Assembly: GCF_026544205.1 (NCBI RefSeq)
Contig: NZ_JALNUI010000012.1
Span: forward strand, 1-64,000
From: Curtobacterium sp. GC_Cur_3
GTDB lineage: Bacteria > Actinomycetota > Actinomycetes > Actinomycetales > Microbacteriaceae
Length of the DNA stretch: 64,000 nucleotides
Direction: 5' to 3'
Shown: piece by piece, positions 15,849 to 23,671 of the stretch
How positions within the stretch are numbered: position 1 is the first letter of the stretch
How the letters are laid out: each line of letters opens with the position of its first letter
Notes under the pieces: model-generated
The model's database searches: none
What the model saw: only the letters and a program-made list of their open reading frames with translations
What the model was told of the DNA's origin: nothing
Translations under genes and position numbers: made by a program

Positions 15849-16885
15849 GCTCCGACTGGTGGGGGATCTTCTGGCTCGTCGTCCTGCTGATGGGCAACGC
15901 GTTCTTCGTCGCCGCCGAGTTCGCCGTCATCTCCGCACGCCGCTCGCAGATCGAGCCCCGGGCCGAGGAGGGCTCCCGCGCCGCACAGATGACCCTGTGG
16001 GCGATGGAGCACGCCACCCGGATGCTCGCGACGACCCAGCTCGGCATCACCGTGTGCTCGCTGCTCATCCTCAACGTCTCCGAGCCGGCGATCCACCACC
16101 TGCTCGAGGGCCCGCTGCACCTAACCGGGTGGAGCGTCGAGGTCATCGGCATCGTGGCGTTCGTCTTCACGCTGCTGCTCGTGTCGTTCCTGCACGTGGT
16201 GTTCGGCGAGATGGTGCCGAAGAACATCTCGTTCTCGATGCCCGACCGCGCCGCGCTGCTCCTCGTGCCGACGCTCTGGTACATCGGCCACGGCCTGCAC
16301 TGGGTCGTCGTGGGCCTCAACGAGGTCGCGAACGCCGTGCTCCGGCTCTTCAAGGTCGAGCCGAAGGACGAGGCCGTCAGCGCCTACACCGTCGAAGAGG
16401 TGCAGACCATCGTCGAGCAGTCCCGTCGCGAGGGCACGCTCTCTGACGACGGCGGCACGCTCCGGATGGCGTTCGAGTTCACCGAGAAGAAGGTGAAGGA
16501 CATCGCCCTGCCGATGTCCGAGCTCGTCACCCTGCCCGACGTCGCCACCCCCGGTGACGTCGAGCGGGCGGTCGCGCAGCGCGGGTTCTCCCGCTACGTG
16601 CTCGTCGGCGACGAGGGCGAGCCCACCGGCTACGTCCACGTCAAGGACGTCATCGACCTGCGTCCGGACGAGTTCGACGACCCGGTGCCGCCGAAGCGCA
16701 TCCGCCAGCTCATCTCGCTGTACACGGAGATGGACCTGGAGGACGCCCTCGCCACCATGCGCGCCGCCGGCCGCCACGTGGCCCGCGCGTTCGACGCGGA
16801 GGGCCGCACGACGGGCGTGCTGTTCCTGGAGGACATCCTCGAGGAGCTCGTGGGCACCGTCGAGGACGCCACCCGACGCCGGTAG
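15845..16885 (+). CDS. CNNM-type transporter with CBS pair (no CorC_HlyC domain)
   Basis: A 346-residue paralogue of the preceding gene. The CNNM membrane domain (about 1-170) contains FFVAAEFAVISARRSQIE and VVFGEMVPKNISF, and the CBS pair (about 190-340) contains GFSRYVLVGDEGEPTGYVHVKDVIDL and GVLFLEDILEELVG. It ends right after the CBS pair, lacking the CorC_HlyC domain of its neighbour. Tandem long and short CNNM genes are common in actinobacteria. The start overlaps the previous stop by ATGA. A perfect palindromic terminator follows, shared with the convergent guaB1. Confidence 0.86.
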   Translation: MSSDWWGIFWLVVLLMGNAFFVAAEFAVISARRSQIEPRAEEGSRAAQMTLWAMEHATRMLATTQLGITVCSLLILNVSEPAIHHLLEGPLHLTGWSVEVIGIVAFVFTLLLVSFLHVVFGEMVPKNISFSMPDRAALLLVPTLWYIGHGLHWVVVGLNEVANAVLRLFKVEPKDEAVSAYTVEEVQTIVEQSRREGTLSDDGGTLRMAFEFTEKKVKDIALPMSELVTLPDVATPGDVERAVAQRGFSRYVLVGDEGEPTGYVHVKDVIDLRPDEFDDPVPPKRIRQLISLYTEMDLEDALATMRAAGRHVARAFDAEGRTTGVLFLEDILEELVGTVEDATRRR

Positions 16886-16901
16886 ACGCACCCGACAGAC
16901 A

Positions 16902-16941
16902 GACGGGAGGCTCCCCACCAGCTGGTGGGGAGCCTCCCGTC
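16902..16941. terminator. 40-bp perfect palindrome, bidirectional terminator
   Basis: GACGGGAGGCTCCCCACCAG (16902-16921) is followed immediately by its exact reverse complement (16922-16941). It sits between the convergent CNNM and guaB1 genes and shares the GGGAGGCTC stem with other terminators in this window. Confidence 0.85.
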
Positions 16942-16953
16942 CGTCCGTGGTCG

Positions 16954-17018
16954 GCTACCAGCTGACGGGCCAGCCGAGGGTGCTGTCTTGCCCTCGTCCG
17001 GCGCTACCAGCTGACGGG
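16954..17018. repeat. Tandem partial duplication of the guaB1 3' end
   Basis: GCTACCAGCTGACGGG occurs at 17003-17018, covering the guaB1 stop and last codons, and again at 16954-16969 just beyond the gene. A nearby CTTGCCCTC is repeated in the same order. It looks like a small tandem duplication that left a decayed second copy of the gene's end. Confidence 0.65.
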
Positions 17019-18443
17019 GAGCGGCTTGCCCTCTTCGTAGCCGGCGGCGGACTGGATGCCGACGAGCGCGCGCTCCGAGAACTCGGCCAGGCTGGTCGCC
17101 CCGGCGTAGGTCGCGGAGCTGCGCACGCCGGTCGTGATCATGTCGAGCAGGTCCTCGACGCTCGGCCGCTCGGGATCGAGGTAGATCGTCGAGGACGAGA
17201 TCCCCTCGGCGAACAGGGCCTTGCGTGCCCGCTCGTACGGGTCGAGCCGCTCGAAGCGCTCGCGGACGGCCTTCGCCGACGCCATCCCCCAGCTCTCCTT
17301 GTACGCGGCGCCCTTCGCGTCGCGGCGCAGGACGCCGGGGGCCTCGAGGGTTCCGGCGAACCAGGAGCCGATCATCACCGAGCTGGCACCAGCGGCGAGG
17401 GCGAGGGCGACGTCGCGCGGGTACCGGACGCCGCCGTCGGCCCAGACGTGGGCGCCGAGGGACCTGGCGGCTGCGGCGGTCTCGAGCACGGCGGAGAACT
17501 GCGGACGGCCGACCGCGGTCATCATGCGCGTGGTGCACATGGCCCCGGGGCCGACGCCGACCTTCACGATGTCGGCGCCCGCTGCGACGAGGTGGGCGAC
17601 GGCGTCGGCGGTGACGACGTTGCCGGCCACGAGCGGGATGCCGAGGCGGAGTCCGGACACGGCGCGGAGCGCACGGAGCATGCCCTCCTGGTGGCCGTGC
17701 GCGGTGTCGAGCACCAGGACGTCGACGCCGGCGCTCGCGAGGGCCTTCGCCTTGGCGGCGACGTCGCCGTTGATGCCGATCGCTGCGGCGACCCGGAGTC
17801 GACCGGAGGCGTCGACGGCCGGACGGTAGATGTCCGAGCGGATCGCGCTCGTCGGGCTGGTGGTGCCGACGACGTGCCCGTGGCGCATGACCGGGGCGAA
17901 GTCGACGTCGGCGGCGGTGAGGACGTCGTAGACGTGGCGCGAGGAGCCCGCGTCCTCGGCGTCGACGGCGGTCGAGGCGCCGTGCAGCAGGTCGCGGAGC
18001 GTGGCGTCGGGGCCGGCGGTGCCGAGGCGGGTCGCGGGGACGCAGCCGAGGTACTCCCCCGAGCCGTCCCGCACGACGACCCCGCGGCCGGCGACCGGCA
18101 GCAGCTGTTCGAGGGTCTCGGCGACCGTGGTGTCGGCGCCCATGTCGATCGCGGTGTCGAAGTCGACCGGCTGGTCCTTGACCCAGCGGATCGCGGCGTC
18201 GAGGTCCTGCAGGTGCATGTCCTGCGGCAGGACCCCGAGGCCACCGCGTCGGGCGAGGGTGGCGGCGAGACGTGGACCCGTGACCGAGTTCATGTTCGCG
18301 CTGACGATCGGGATGGTGGTGCCGGTGCCGTCGTTCGACGCGAGGTCGACGTCGAACCGGCTCGTGACACCCGATCGACTGGGCACGAGGAAGACGTCGG
18401 AGTAGGTCAGGTCGTGCGTCGGCCGGGTCTCGTAGAACCTCAT
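17004..18443 (-). CDS. guaB1: GuaB1 family IMP dehydrogenase-related protein (GMP reductase)
   Basis: A 479-residue protein with the IMPDH/GMPR barrel interrupted by a CBS pair (about 95-215). The catalytic loop reads GVGPGAMCTTRMMTAVGRPQ with the active-site Cys, and the phosphate-binding WADGGVRYPRDVALALAAGA follows. This GuaB1 subfamily is typical of actinobacteria; members studied in mycobacteria and Streptomyces are GMP reductases converting GMP to IMP with NADPH, with the CBS module giving purine-nucleotide control. True IMPDH (GuaB2) would be encoded elsewhere. The ATG lies seven bases after a TACGGT -10 box (18456-18451), indicating a leaderless mRNA. Confidence 0.88.
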   Translation of the reverse strand: MRFYETRPTHDLTYSDVFLVPSRSGVTSRFDVDLASNDGTGTTIPIVSANMNSVTGPRLAATLARRGGLGVLPQDMHLQDLDAAIRWVKDQPVDFDTAIDMGADTTVAETLEQLLPVAGRGVVVRDGSGEYLGCVPATRLGTAGPDATLRDLLHGASTAVDAEDAGSSRHVYDVLTAADVDFAPVMRHGHVVGTTSPTSAIRSDIYRPAVDASGRLRVAAAIGINGDVAAKAKALASAGVDVLVLDTAHGHQEGMLRALRAVSGLRLGIPLVAGNVVTADAVAHLVAAGADIVKVGVGPGAMCTTRMMTAVGRPQFSAVLETAAAARSLGAHVWADGGVRYPRDVALALAAGASSVMIGSWFAGTLEAPGVLRRDAKGAAYKESWGMASAKAVRERFERLDPYERARKALFAEGISSSTIYLDPERPSVEDLLDMITTGVRSSATYAGATSLAEFSERALVGIQSAAGYEEGKPLPVSW

Positions 18444-18508
18444 GCCGACCACCGTACTGCGCCGACGACATGCCTCGACCTGACACCGGACGGTCAAGCG
18501 GGAACGGC

Positions 18509-18514
18509 TACGCT
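18509..18514 (+). promoter_or_regulatory. Candidate -10 box for kgd
   Basis: TACGCT matches the TANNNT pattern of other starts here. Transcription would begin near 18521, giving a leader of about 67 nt with GGAGAG before the GTG start at 18588. No convincing -35 hexamer is visible. Confidence 0.4.
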
Positions 18515-18587
18515 GGACGTCGTGCGGGGCAGGGTTGCGTCGCACGACACACACGAGCATCAATCGACGGAGAGTGGGCGATCGGCT

Positions 18588-21500
18588 GTGTCGAGCCATC
18601 TGACCGGAACTGACGAGACCGCGGGCGAATTCGGCGCGAACGAGTGGCTCGTGGACGAGCTCTACGAGCAGTTCCTCGCCGACAGGGACTCGGTCGACAA
18701 GTCGTGGTGGCCGGTCCTCGAGAGCTACCACCAGAGCGGGAAGGGCAGCGCCGCCGCTCCCGCCGGTGACACCGCTGCTGGTGCAGCTGGCGCTGGCGCA
18801 TCGCAGCCGGCACCCGCAGGGGCCCCGGCGGCTCCTGCCGCGTCGGCACCCGCGGCTCCCGCCGAGGGCAAGGGCGGGCAGATCCAGGCCCGCACCACGT
18901 CGAAGCAGCCGTCCCCGCAGCCGATCCCGGCCGAGGCGAACGACCAGACCGACGAGCACGACGAGACCCACGAGGACGTGGCCACCCCGCTCCGTGGCAT
19001 GGCCAAGACCCTGGCGTCGAACATGGACGCCTCGCTGACCGTGCCCACGGCGACCAGCGTGCGGACCATCCCGGCGAAGCTGATGATCGACAACCGCATC
19101 GTCATCAACAACCACCTGCGCCGTGCCCGCGGCGGCAAGATCTCCTTCACGCACCTCATCGGCTGGGCCATGGTGCAGGCGCTCAAGGACACCCCGAGCC
19201 AGAACGTGTTCTACGAGGACCGCGACGGCAAGCCCTTCGTGGTGCAGCCCGCGCACGTGGGCCTCGGCATCGCGATCGACGTCCCGAAGAAGGACGGCAC
19301 CCGCTCCCTCCTCGTCCCGAGCATCAAGCGCGCCGAGTCGCTGACGTTCGGCCAGTTCCTCTCCGCGTACGAGGACCTCGTCAAGCGGGCCCGCGACAAC
19401 AAGCTCACGCCCGCGGACTTCCAGGGCACGACGATCTCCCTGACGAACCCGGGCGGCATCGGCACCGTGCACTCGGTCCCCCGCCTGACCAAGGGCCAGG
19501 GGTCGATCATCGGCGCCGGCGCGCTCGAGTACCCGGCGCAGTTCCAGGGCTCGGCCGCCAAGACCCTCGTCGAGCTCGGCATCGGCAAGACCATCACCCT
19601 GACCAGCACCTACGACCACCGCGTCATCCAGGGCGCCGGGTCGGGCGAGTACCTCAAGCGGGTGCACGAGCGGCTCATCGGTGAGCACGGCTTCTACGAG
19701 GGCATCTTCTCCGCGCTCCGGATCCCGTACAAGCCGATCCAGTGGGCGAACGACATCAACGTCGACCTGGCGCACCGCGTCAACAAGACGGCCCGCGTGC
19801 AGGAGCTCATCAACAGCTTCCGGGTCCGCGGTCACCTGATGGCCGACATCGACCCGCTCGAGTACCGGCAGCGCACGCACCCCGACCTCGAGATCGAGAG
19901 CCACGGGCTGACGTTCTGGGACCTCGACCGCGAGTTCGTCACCGGCGGACTCGCCGGCACCACGAACGCGCCGCTCCGCGACGTGCTCGGCGTGCTCCGC
20001 GACGCCTACTGCCGCACGGTCGGCATCGAGTACATGCACATCCAGGACCCGGAGCAGCGCCGCTGGATCCAGTCGCGCATCGAGGTCCCGTACAGCAAGC
20101 CCTCGAAGGAGGAACAGCTCCGCGTCCTCGGCAAGCTCAACGAGGCCGAGGCCTTCGAGACCTTCCTGCAGACCAAGTACGTCGGCCAGAAGCGCTTCTC
20201 GCTCGAGGGCGGCGAGTCCACCATCGCCTTCCTCGACACCCTCATCCAGCACGCGGCGGTCGCCGGGCTCGACGAGGTCGCGATCGGCATGGCCCACCGC
20301 GGTCGCCTCAACGTCCTGACGAACATCGCCGGCAAGACCTACGGCCAGATCTTCCGCGAGTTCGAGGGCACCACGCTCCCGGGCTCCGTGCAGGGCCAGG
20401 GCTCCGGTGACGTGAAGTACCACGTCGGCACCGAGGGCGTCTTCCGCGCGTCGGACGGCACCACGATCCCCGTCACGATCGCGGCGAACCCCTCCCACCT
20501 CGAGGCCGTCGACGGCGTGCTCGAGGGCATCGTCCGCGCCAAGCAGGACCGCGGCCCCGCCGGGGTCTACGGTGTGCTCCCCGTGCTCGTGCACGGCGAC
20601 GCGGCGATGGCGGGTCAGGGCGTGGTCGTCGAGACCCTCCAGATGTCCCAGCTCCGCGGGTACCGCACCGGCGGCACCGTGCACCTGGTGATCAACAACC
20701 AGGTCGGCTTCACCACCCCGCCGGACCAGGCGCGCACCTCGGTGTACTCCACCGACGTCGCCAAGACCATCCAGGCGCCGATCTTCCACGTGAACGGCGA
20801 CGACCCCGAGTCCGTCGCCCGCGTCGCCGACCTGGCGTTCGCGTACCGCGAGGAGTTCCACCGCGACGTCGTCATCGACCTCGTCTGCTACCGCCGCCGC
20901 GGCCACAACGAGGGCGACGACCCCTCGATGACGCAGCCGCTCATGTACAACCTCATCGAGGCCAAGCGCTCCGTCCGCACCCTGTTCACCGAGGCCCTCG
21001 TCGGCCGCGGCGACATCACGCAAGAGGAGTACGACGAGGCCCACCGCGACTTCCAGGACCGCCTCGAGCGGGCCTTCGCGGAGACGCACGAGGCCCAGAC
21101 CGGCACGATCCCCGTGATCGAGGTCGACGACGACGGCGCCGTGCAGGGGCTCGAACGACCGGCAGCGCAGCGCGACGACTCCGAGCACGAGGCCCGCGAC
21201 ACCGCGATCTCGCAGGAGCTCGTCGAGCTCATCGGCGACGCGCACGGCAACCCGCCCGCCGGGTTCCAGGTCCACCCGAAGCTGCAGGCCCTGCTGACCA
21301 AGCGCACCGAGATGACCCGCAAGGGCGGTGTCGACTGGGCGATGGCCGAGCTGATGGCGATCGGGTCGCTCCTGACCGAGGGCAAGCCCGTCCGGTTCGC
21401 CGGGCAGGACGCCCGGCGCGGGACGTTCGTGCAGCGCCAGGCGGTGTTCCACGACCGGACCAACGGCCAGGAGTGGCTGCCGCTGTCGAACCTGACCGAG

Positions 21501-22349
21501 GACCAGGCCCGCTTCTACATCTACGACACCCTGCTCAGCGAGTACGCGGCGATGGCGTTCGAGTACGGCTACTCGGTGGAACGCCCCGACGCGCTCGTGC
21601 TCTGGGAAGCGCAGTTCGGCGACTTCGCCAACGGCGCCCAGACGGTCATCGACGAGTTCATCTCCTCGGCCGAGCAGAAGTGGGGCCAGCGCTCCGGCCT
21701 GGTCCTGCTGCTGCCGCACGGCTACGAGGGCCAGGGACCCGACCACTCGTCGGCCCGCATCGAGCGCTACCTGCAGCTGTGCGCGCAGGACAACATGGTG
21801 GTGGCACGTCCGTCGACCCCGGCGTCGTACTTCCACCTGCTGCGTCGTCAGGCGTGGGAGCGCCCGCAGAAGCCGCTCGTGGTGTTCAGCCCGAAGGCGA
21901 TGCTCCGACTCCGTCAGGCCACGAGCCCGGTCGACGCCTTCACGAGCGGCACCTTCGAGGAGGTCATCGACGACGCCACCATCACCGACCGTGGTGCCGT
22001 GCGCCGCGTCGTGCTCCACTCGGGAAAGGTGCACCACGACCTCCGCGCCGAGGCCGAGAAGCGCGGGATCACCGACGTCGCCCTCGTCCGGCTCGAGCAG
22101 CTCGCACCGCTCCCCCTCGACCGACTCCTCGAGGTCCTGGCGGGCTACCCGGACGCCGAGGTCGTGTGGGCCCAGGAGGAACCGGAGAACCAGGGCGCCT
22201 GGCCGTTCGTGTGCATGAACCTCTCGCCGCACCTCGACGGCCGTCCGCTGTCGGTCGCGTCCCGTCCCGCCAGTGCCGCACCGGCCACCGGGTCGTCGAA
22301 GCGCTCGTCGCAGGAGGCCTCCGACGTCATCACGAAGGCGCTCGGCTAG
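18588..22349 (+). CDS. kgd: Multifunctional 2-oxoglutarate decarboxylase/dehydrogenase (E2-E1 fusion)
   Basis: A 1253-residue actinobacterial Kgd/OdhA. Domain order: a short N-terminal helix (EWLVDELYEQFLADRDSVDKSWW), an Ala/Pro linker (about 50-100), an E2-type succinyltransferase domain with THLIGWAMVQAL and the catalytic TYDHRVIQGA motif (about 130-345), then the thiamine-diphosphate E1 domain with GMAHRGRLNVL, the nucleotide-binding YRRRGHNEGDDPSMTQP and a C-terminal transketolase-like pyrimidine-binding region with LLPHGYEGQGPDHSSARIERYLQ. It decarboxylates 2-oxoglutarate in the TCA cycle, working with AceE/AceF-type and Lpd partners. There is no lipoyl domain, as usual. The GTG start follows GGAGAG by 13 bases. 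A strong terminator follows. Confidence 0.95.
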   Translation: MSSHLTGTDETAGEFGANEWLVDELYEQFLADRDSVDKSWWPVLESYHQSGKGSAAAPAGDTAAGAAGAGASQPAPAGAPAAPAASAPAAPAEGKGGQIQARTTSKQPSPQPIPAEANDQTDEHDETHEDVATPLRGMAKTLASNMDASLTVPTATSVRTIPAKLMIDNRIVINNHLRRARGGKISFTHLIGWAMVQALKDTPSQNVFYEDRDGKPFVVQPAHVGLGIAIDVPKKDGTRSLLVPSIKRAESLTFGQFLSAYEDLVKRARDNKLTPADFQGTTISLTNPGGIGTVHSVPRLTKGQGSIIGAGALEYPAQFQGSAAKTLVELGIGKTITLTSTYDHRVIQGAGSGEYLKRVHERLIGEHGFYEGIFSALRIPYKPIQWANDINVDLAHRVNKTARVQELINSFRVRGHLMADIDPLEYRQRTHPDLEIESHGLTFWDLDREFVTGGLAGTTNAPLRDVLGVLRDAYCRTVGIEYMHIQDPEQRRWIQSRIEVPYSKPSKEEQLRVLGKLNEAEAFETFLQTKYVGQKRFSLEGGESTIAFLDTLIQHAAVAGLDEVAIGMAHRGRLNVLTNIAGKTYGQIFREFEGTTLPGSVQGQGSGDVKYHVGTEGVFRASDGTTIPVTIAANPSHLEAVDGVLEGIVRAKQDRGPAGVYGVLPVLVHGDAAMAGQGVVVETLQMSQLRGYRTGGTVHLVINNQVGFTTPPDQARTSVYSTDVAKTIQAPIFHVNGDDPESVARVADLAFAYREEFHRDVVIDLVCYRRRGHNEGDDPSMTQPLMYNLIEAKRSVRTLFTEALVGRGDITQEEYDEAHRDFQDRLERAFAETHEAQTGTIPVIEVDDDGAVQGLERPAAQRDDSEHEARDTAISQELVELIGDAHGNPPAGFQVHPKLQALLTKRTEMTRKGGVDWAMAELMAIGSLLTEGKPVRFAGQDARRGTFVQRQAVFHDRTNGQEWLPLSNLTEDQARFYIYDTLLSEYAAMAFEYGYSVERPDALVLWEAQFGDFANGAQTVIDEFISSAEQKWGQRSGLVLLLPHGYEGQGPDHSSARIERYLQLCAQDNMVVARPSTPASYFHLLRRQAWERPQKPLVVFSPKAMLRLRQATSPVDAFTSGTFEEVIDDATITDRGAVRRVVLHSGKVHHDLRAEAEKRGITDVALVRLEQLAPLPLDRLLEVLAGYPDAEVVWAQEEPENQGAWPFVCMNLSPHLDGRPLSVASRPASAAPATGSSKRSSQEASDVITKALG

Positions 22350-22370
22350 CAGCACACCACACCACGAATC

Positions 22371-22410
22371 GGACAACGCACCTCGGAATCCCGAGGTGCG
22401 TTGTCCGTTT
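22371..22410 (+). terminator. Strong intrinsic terminator after kgd
   Basis: A 16-bp perfect stem (GGACAACGCACCTCGG at 22371-22386, complement at 22391-22406) with a four-base loop is followed by GTTT. Flanking CACGAA/TTCGTG extends the pairing. It also faces the convergent GNAT gene. Confidence 0.88.
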
Positions 22411-22443
22411 CGTGGTGCTGCGCTGGGCCCGGCGCACCACCCG

Positions 22444-22884
22444 TCAGACGATGCGGGTGTACCGCACCCCGGAGTCGTGGTAGCCGCGCTTCTGGTAGAA
22501 CCGGTGCGCGCTGTCCGTGGCGGCGGCGCTGACGGCGGACAGCCGTCGGGCGCCCTGCTCGGCGGCCCACGTCTCGAAGGTGCCGATGAGCAGCGAGCCG
22601 GTGCCGAGCCTCCTGGCTGACGGGTCGACCACCAGCAGGAGCAGCTGCGCCGTCGGCTCGTCGGACGCGTACGCCCACGTCACCTGCGCTCCCGCGACGG
22701 CGACGGCCTGGCCGGCCTCGTCGCGGACGATCCACGTCCGGTGACCGGCCTCCGGCGTCAGCCGTTCGAGTCGCGCGCGCATGCCCGCGGGGTCGGCGTC
22801 GTGCCCGAGCAGGCGGACGAGGGTGGTGACGTCGTCGACGTCCGGGTCGGACCAGCTGGTGATCGACTCGACGGAGAGGCTCAT
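22444..22884 (-). CDS. GNAT-family N-acetyltransferase
   Basis: A 146-residue acetyltransferase. Residues about 55-140 give the GNAT fold: strand 4 QLLLLVVDPSARRLGTGSLL carries the acetyl-CoA pyrophosphate loop (RRLGTG, the R/Q-x-x-G-x-G/A signature) and HRFYQKRGYHDSG is the typical C-terminal motif B end. The acceptor substrate is unknown. The ATG at 22884 lies seven bases after TAGGGT, a -10 box on the minus strand, implying a leaderless transcript. It is convergent with kgd and divergent from the TasA-like gene. Confidence 0.82.
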   Translation of the reverse strand: MSLSVESITSWSDPDVDDVTTLVRLLGHDADPAGMRARLERLTPEAGHRTWIVRDEAGQAVAVAGAQVTWAYASDEPTAQLLLLVVDPSARRLGTGSLLIGTFETWAAEQGARRLSAVSAAATDSAHRFYQKRGYHDSGVRYTRIV

Positions 22885-22928
22885 GTCCGTGACCCTACCC
22901 GGGCCGCGGATCGTGTTGCGCCCACGGG

Positions 22929-22957
22929 TTCCATCGCAACTGATATTCATATACGCT
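22929..22957 (+). promoter_or_regulatory. Candidate promoter for the TasA-like/SipW operon
   Basis: TTCCAT (22929-22934) and TACGCT (22952-22957) are 17 bp apart in an unusually AT-rich patch (GATATTCATATACG). This would give a leader of about 38 nt before the ATG at 23002. Confidence 0.45.
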
Positions 22958-23001
22958 GCTGGTATGTCACCAACCCGGGTGACCTCACCGACAGGACAGC
23001 C

Positions 23002-23586
23002 ATGCACATCTCCTCCCGCCACGGCCGGACCGCCGCCTGGATCGCCTTCCCCCTCGCCGTCGTCGCCAGCGGTGCGCTCATCGCCACCGCGTCGTACGCC
23101 GCGTTCTCGGACACCACCGAGAACGCCGGCAACAGCTGGCGGACGGGTGCCGTCACCCTCACCGACGACGACCAGGGCACCGCCCTGTTCGACGTCGCCG
23201 ACCTCGTCCCCGGCTCCACGGGCTCGAACTGCATCACGGTGACCGCGAACACCACGAACGCGTCGACCGTGAAGCTCTACACCGCCGCTCAGTCGGACGA
23301 CGACACGCTCCCGAAGCACCTCAACATGACCGTGCAGCGCGGGTCGCTCGGCACGCCCGGGGACTGCACGACCTTCACGTCGACGTCCACCGTGCACGAC
23401 GGCACGCTCGCCGGGTTGCTGGAGCTCGACTCCTTCGGCGAGGGCCTCGACGCCTGGGCGCCCGCGACCGGCACCGCCAGCGCCACGTACCAGTTCGACT
23501 ACGACCTCGACACGGACACCCCGAACACCGCGCAGTCCTCCGAGGCCGGCACGACGTTCGTCTGGGAAGCCCAGACGGCCTCCTGA
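23002..23586 (+). CDS. TasA/CalY-like protein with SipW-dependent-type signal peptide
   Basis: A 194-residue exported protein. The N-terminus is basic (HISSRHGR), then a hydrophobic helix (about 12-31) ends in ATASYAAFSDTTENAGNSWRTG. This A-x-F-S-D-T ... N-x-W/F-x-x-G pattern is the hallmark of substrates of SipW-type signal peptidases (TasA, TapA, camelysin/CalY). The mature part is a Thr/Asp-rich beta protein with two Cys (in SNCITV and GDCTTF), likely disulfide-linked. TasA and CalY build amyloid-like biofilm fibres in Bacillus; whether this one polymerises is unknown. A SipW-type peptidase gene follows 85 bp downstream. Confidence 0.75.
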   Translation: MHISSRHGRTAAWIAFPLAVVASGALIATASYAAFSDTTENAGNSWRTGAVTLTDDDQGTALFDVADLVPGSTGSNCITVTANTTNASTVKLYTAAQSDDDTLPKHLNMTVQRGSLGTPGDCTTFTSTSTVHDGTLAGLLELDSFGEGLDAWAPATGTASATYQFDYDLDTDTPNTAQSSEAGTTFVWEAQTAS

Positions 23587-23671
23587 CCCGCCGCCCGGCG
23601 TGTCCACACCGACCAGCGCACGCCGACCGTCCCACGCCGACCCGTCCGAGACCGAGCACGAGGAGCAGCCG

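Noticed and set aside
17004-22376. A 1790-codon open frame on the minus strand across kgd
   Set aside because: Only its last 479 codons (guaB1) look like a protein. The rest is the GC-rich antisense shadow of kgd, with Val/Leu/Asp/Arg-rich low-complexity composition.
22385-22409. Sigma-R-type promoter in the kgd terminator
   Set aside because: The spacer is 17 bp, the sequence is the terminator stem and loop, and no gene follows on that strand.
22964-23242. A leaderless frame starting at ATG 22964
   Set aside because: It gives a Ser/Pro/Thr/Arg-only product in the shadow frame of the TasA-like gene, whose own frame has a clear signal peptide.
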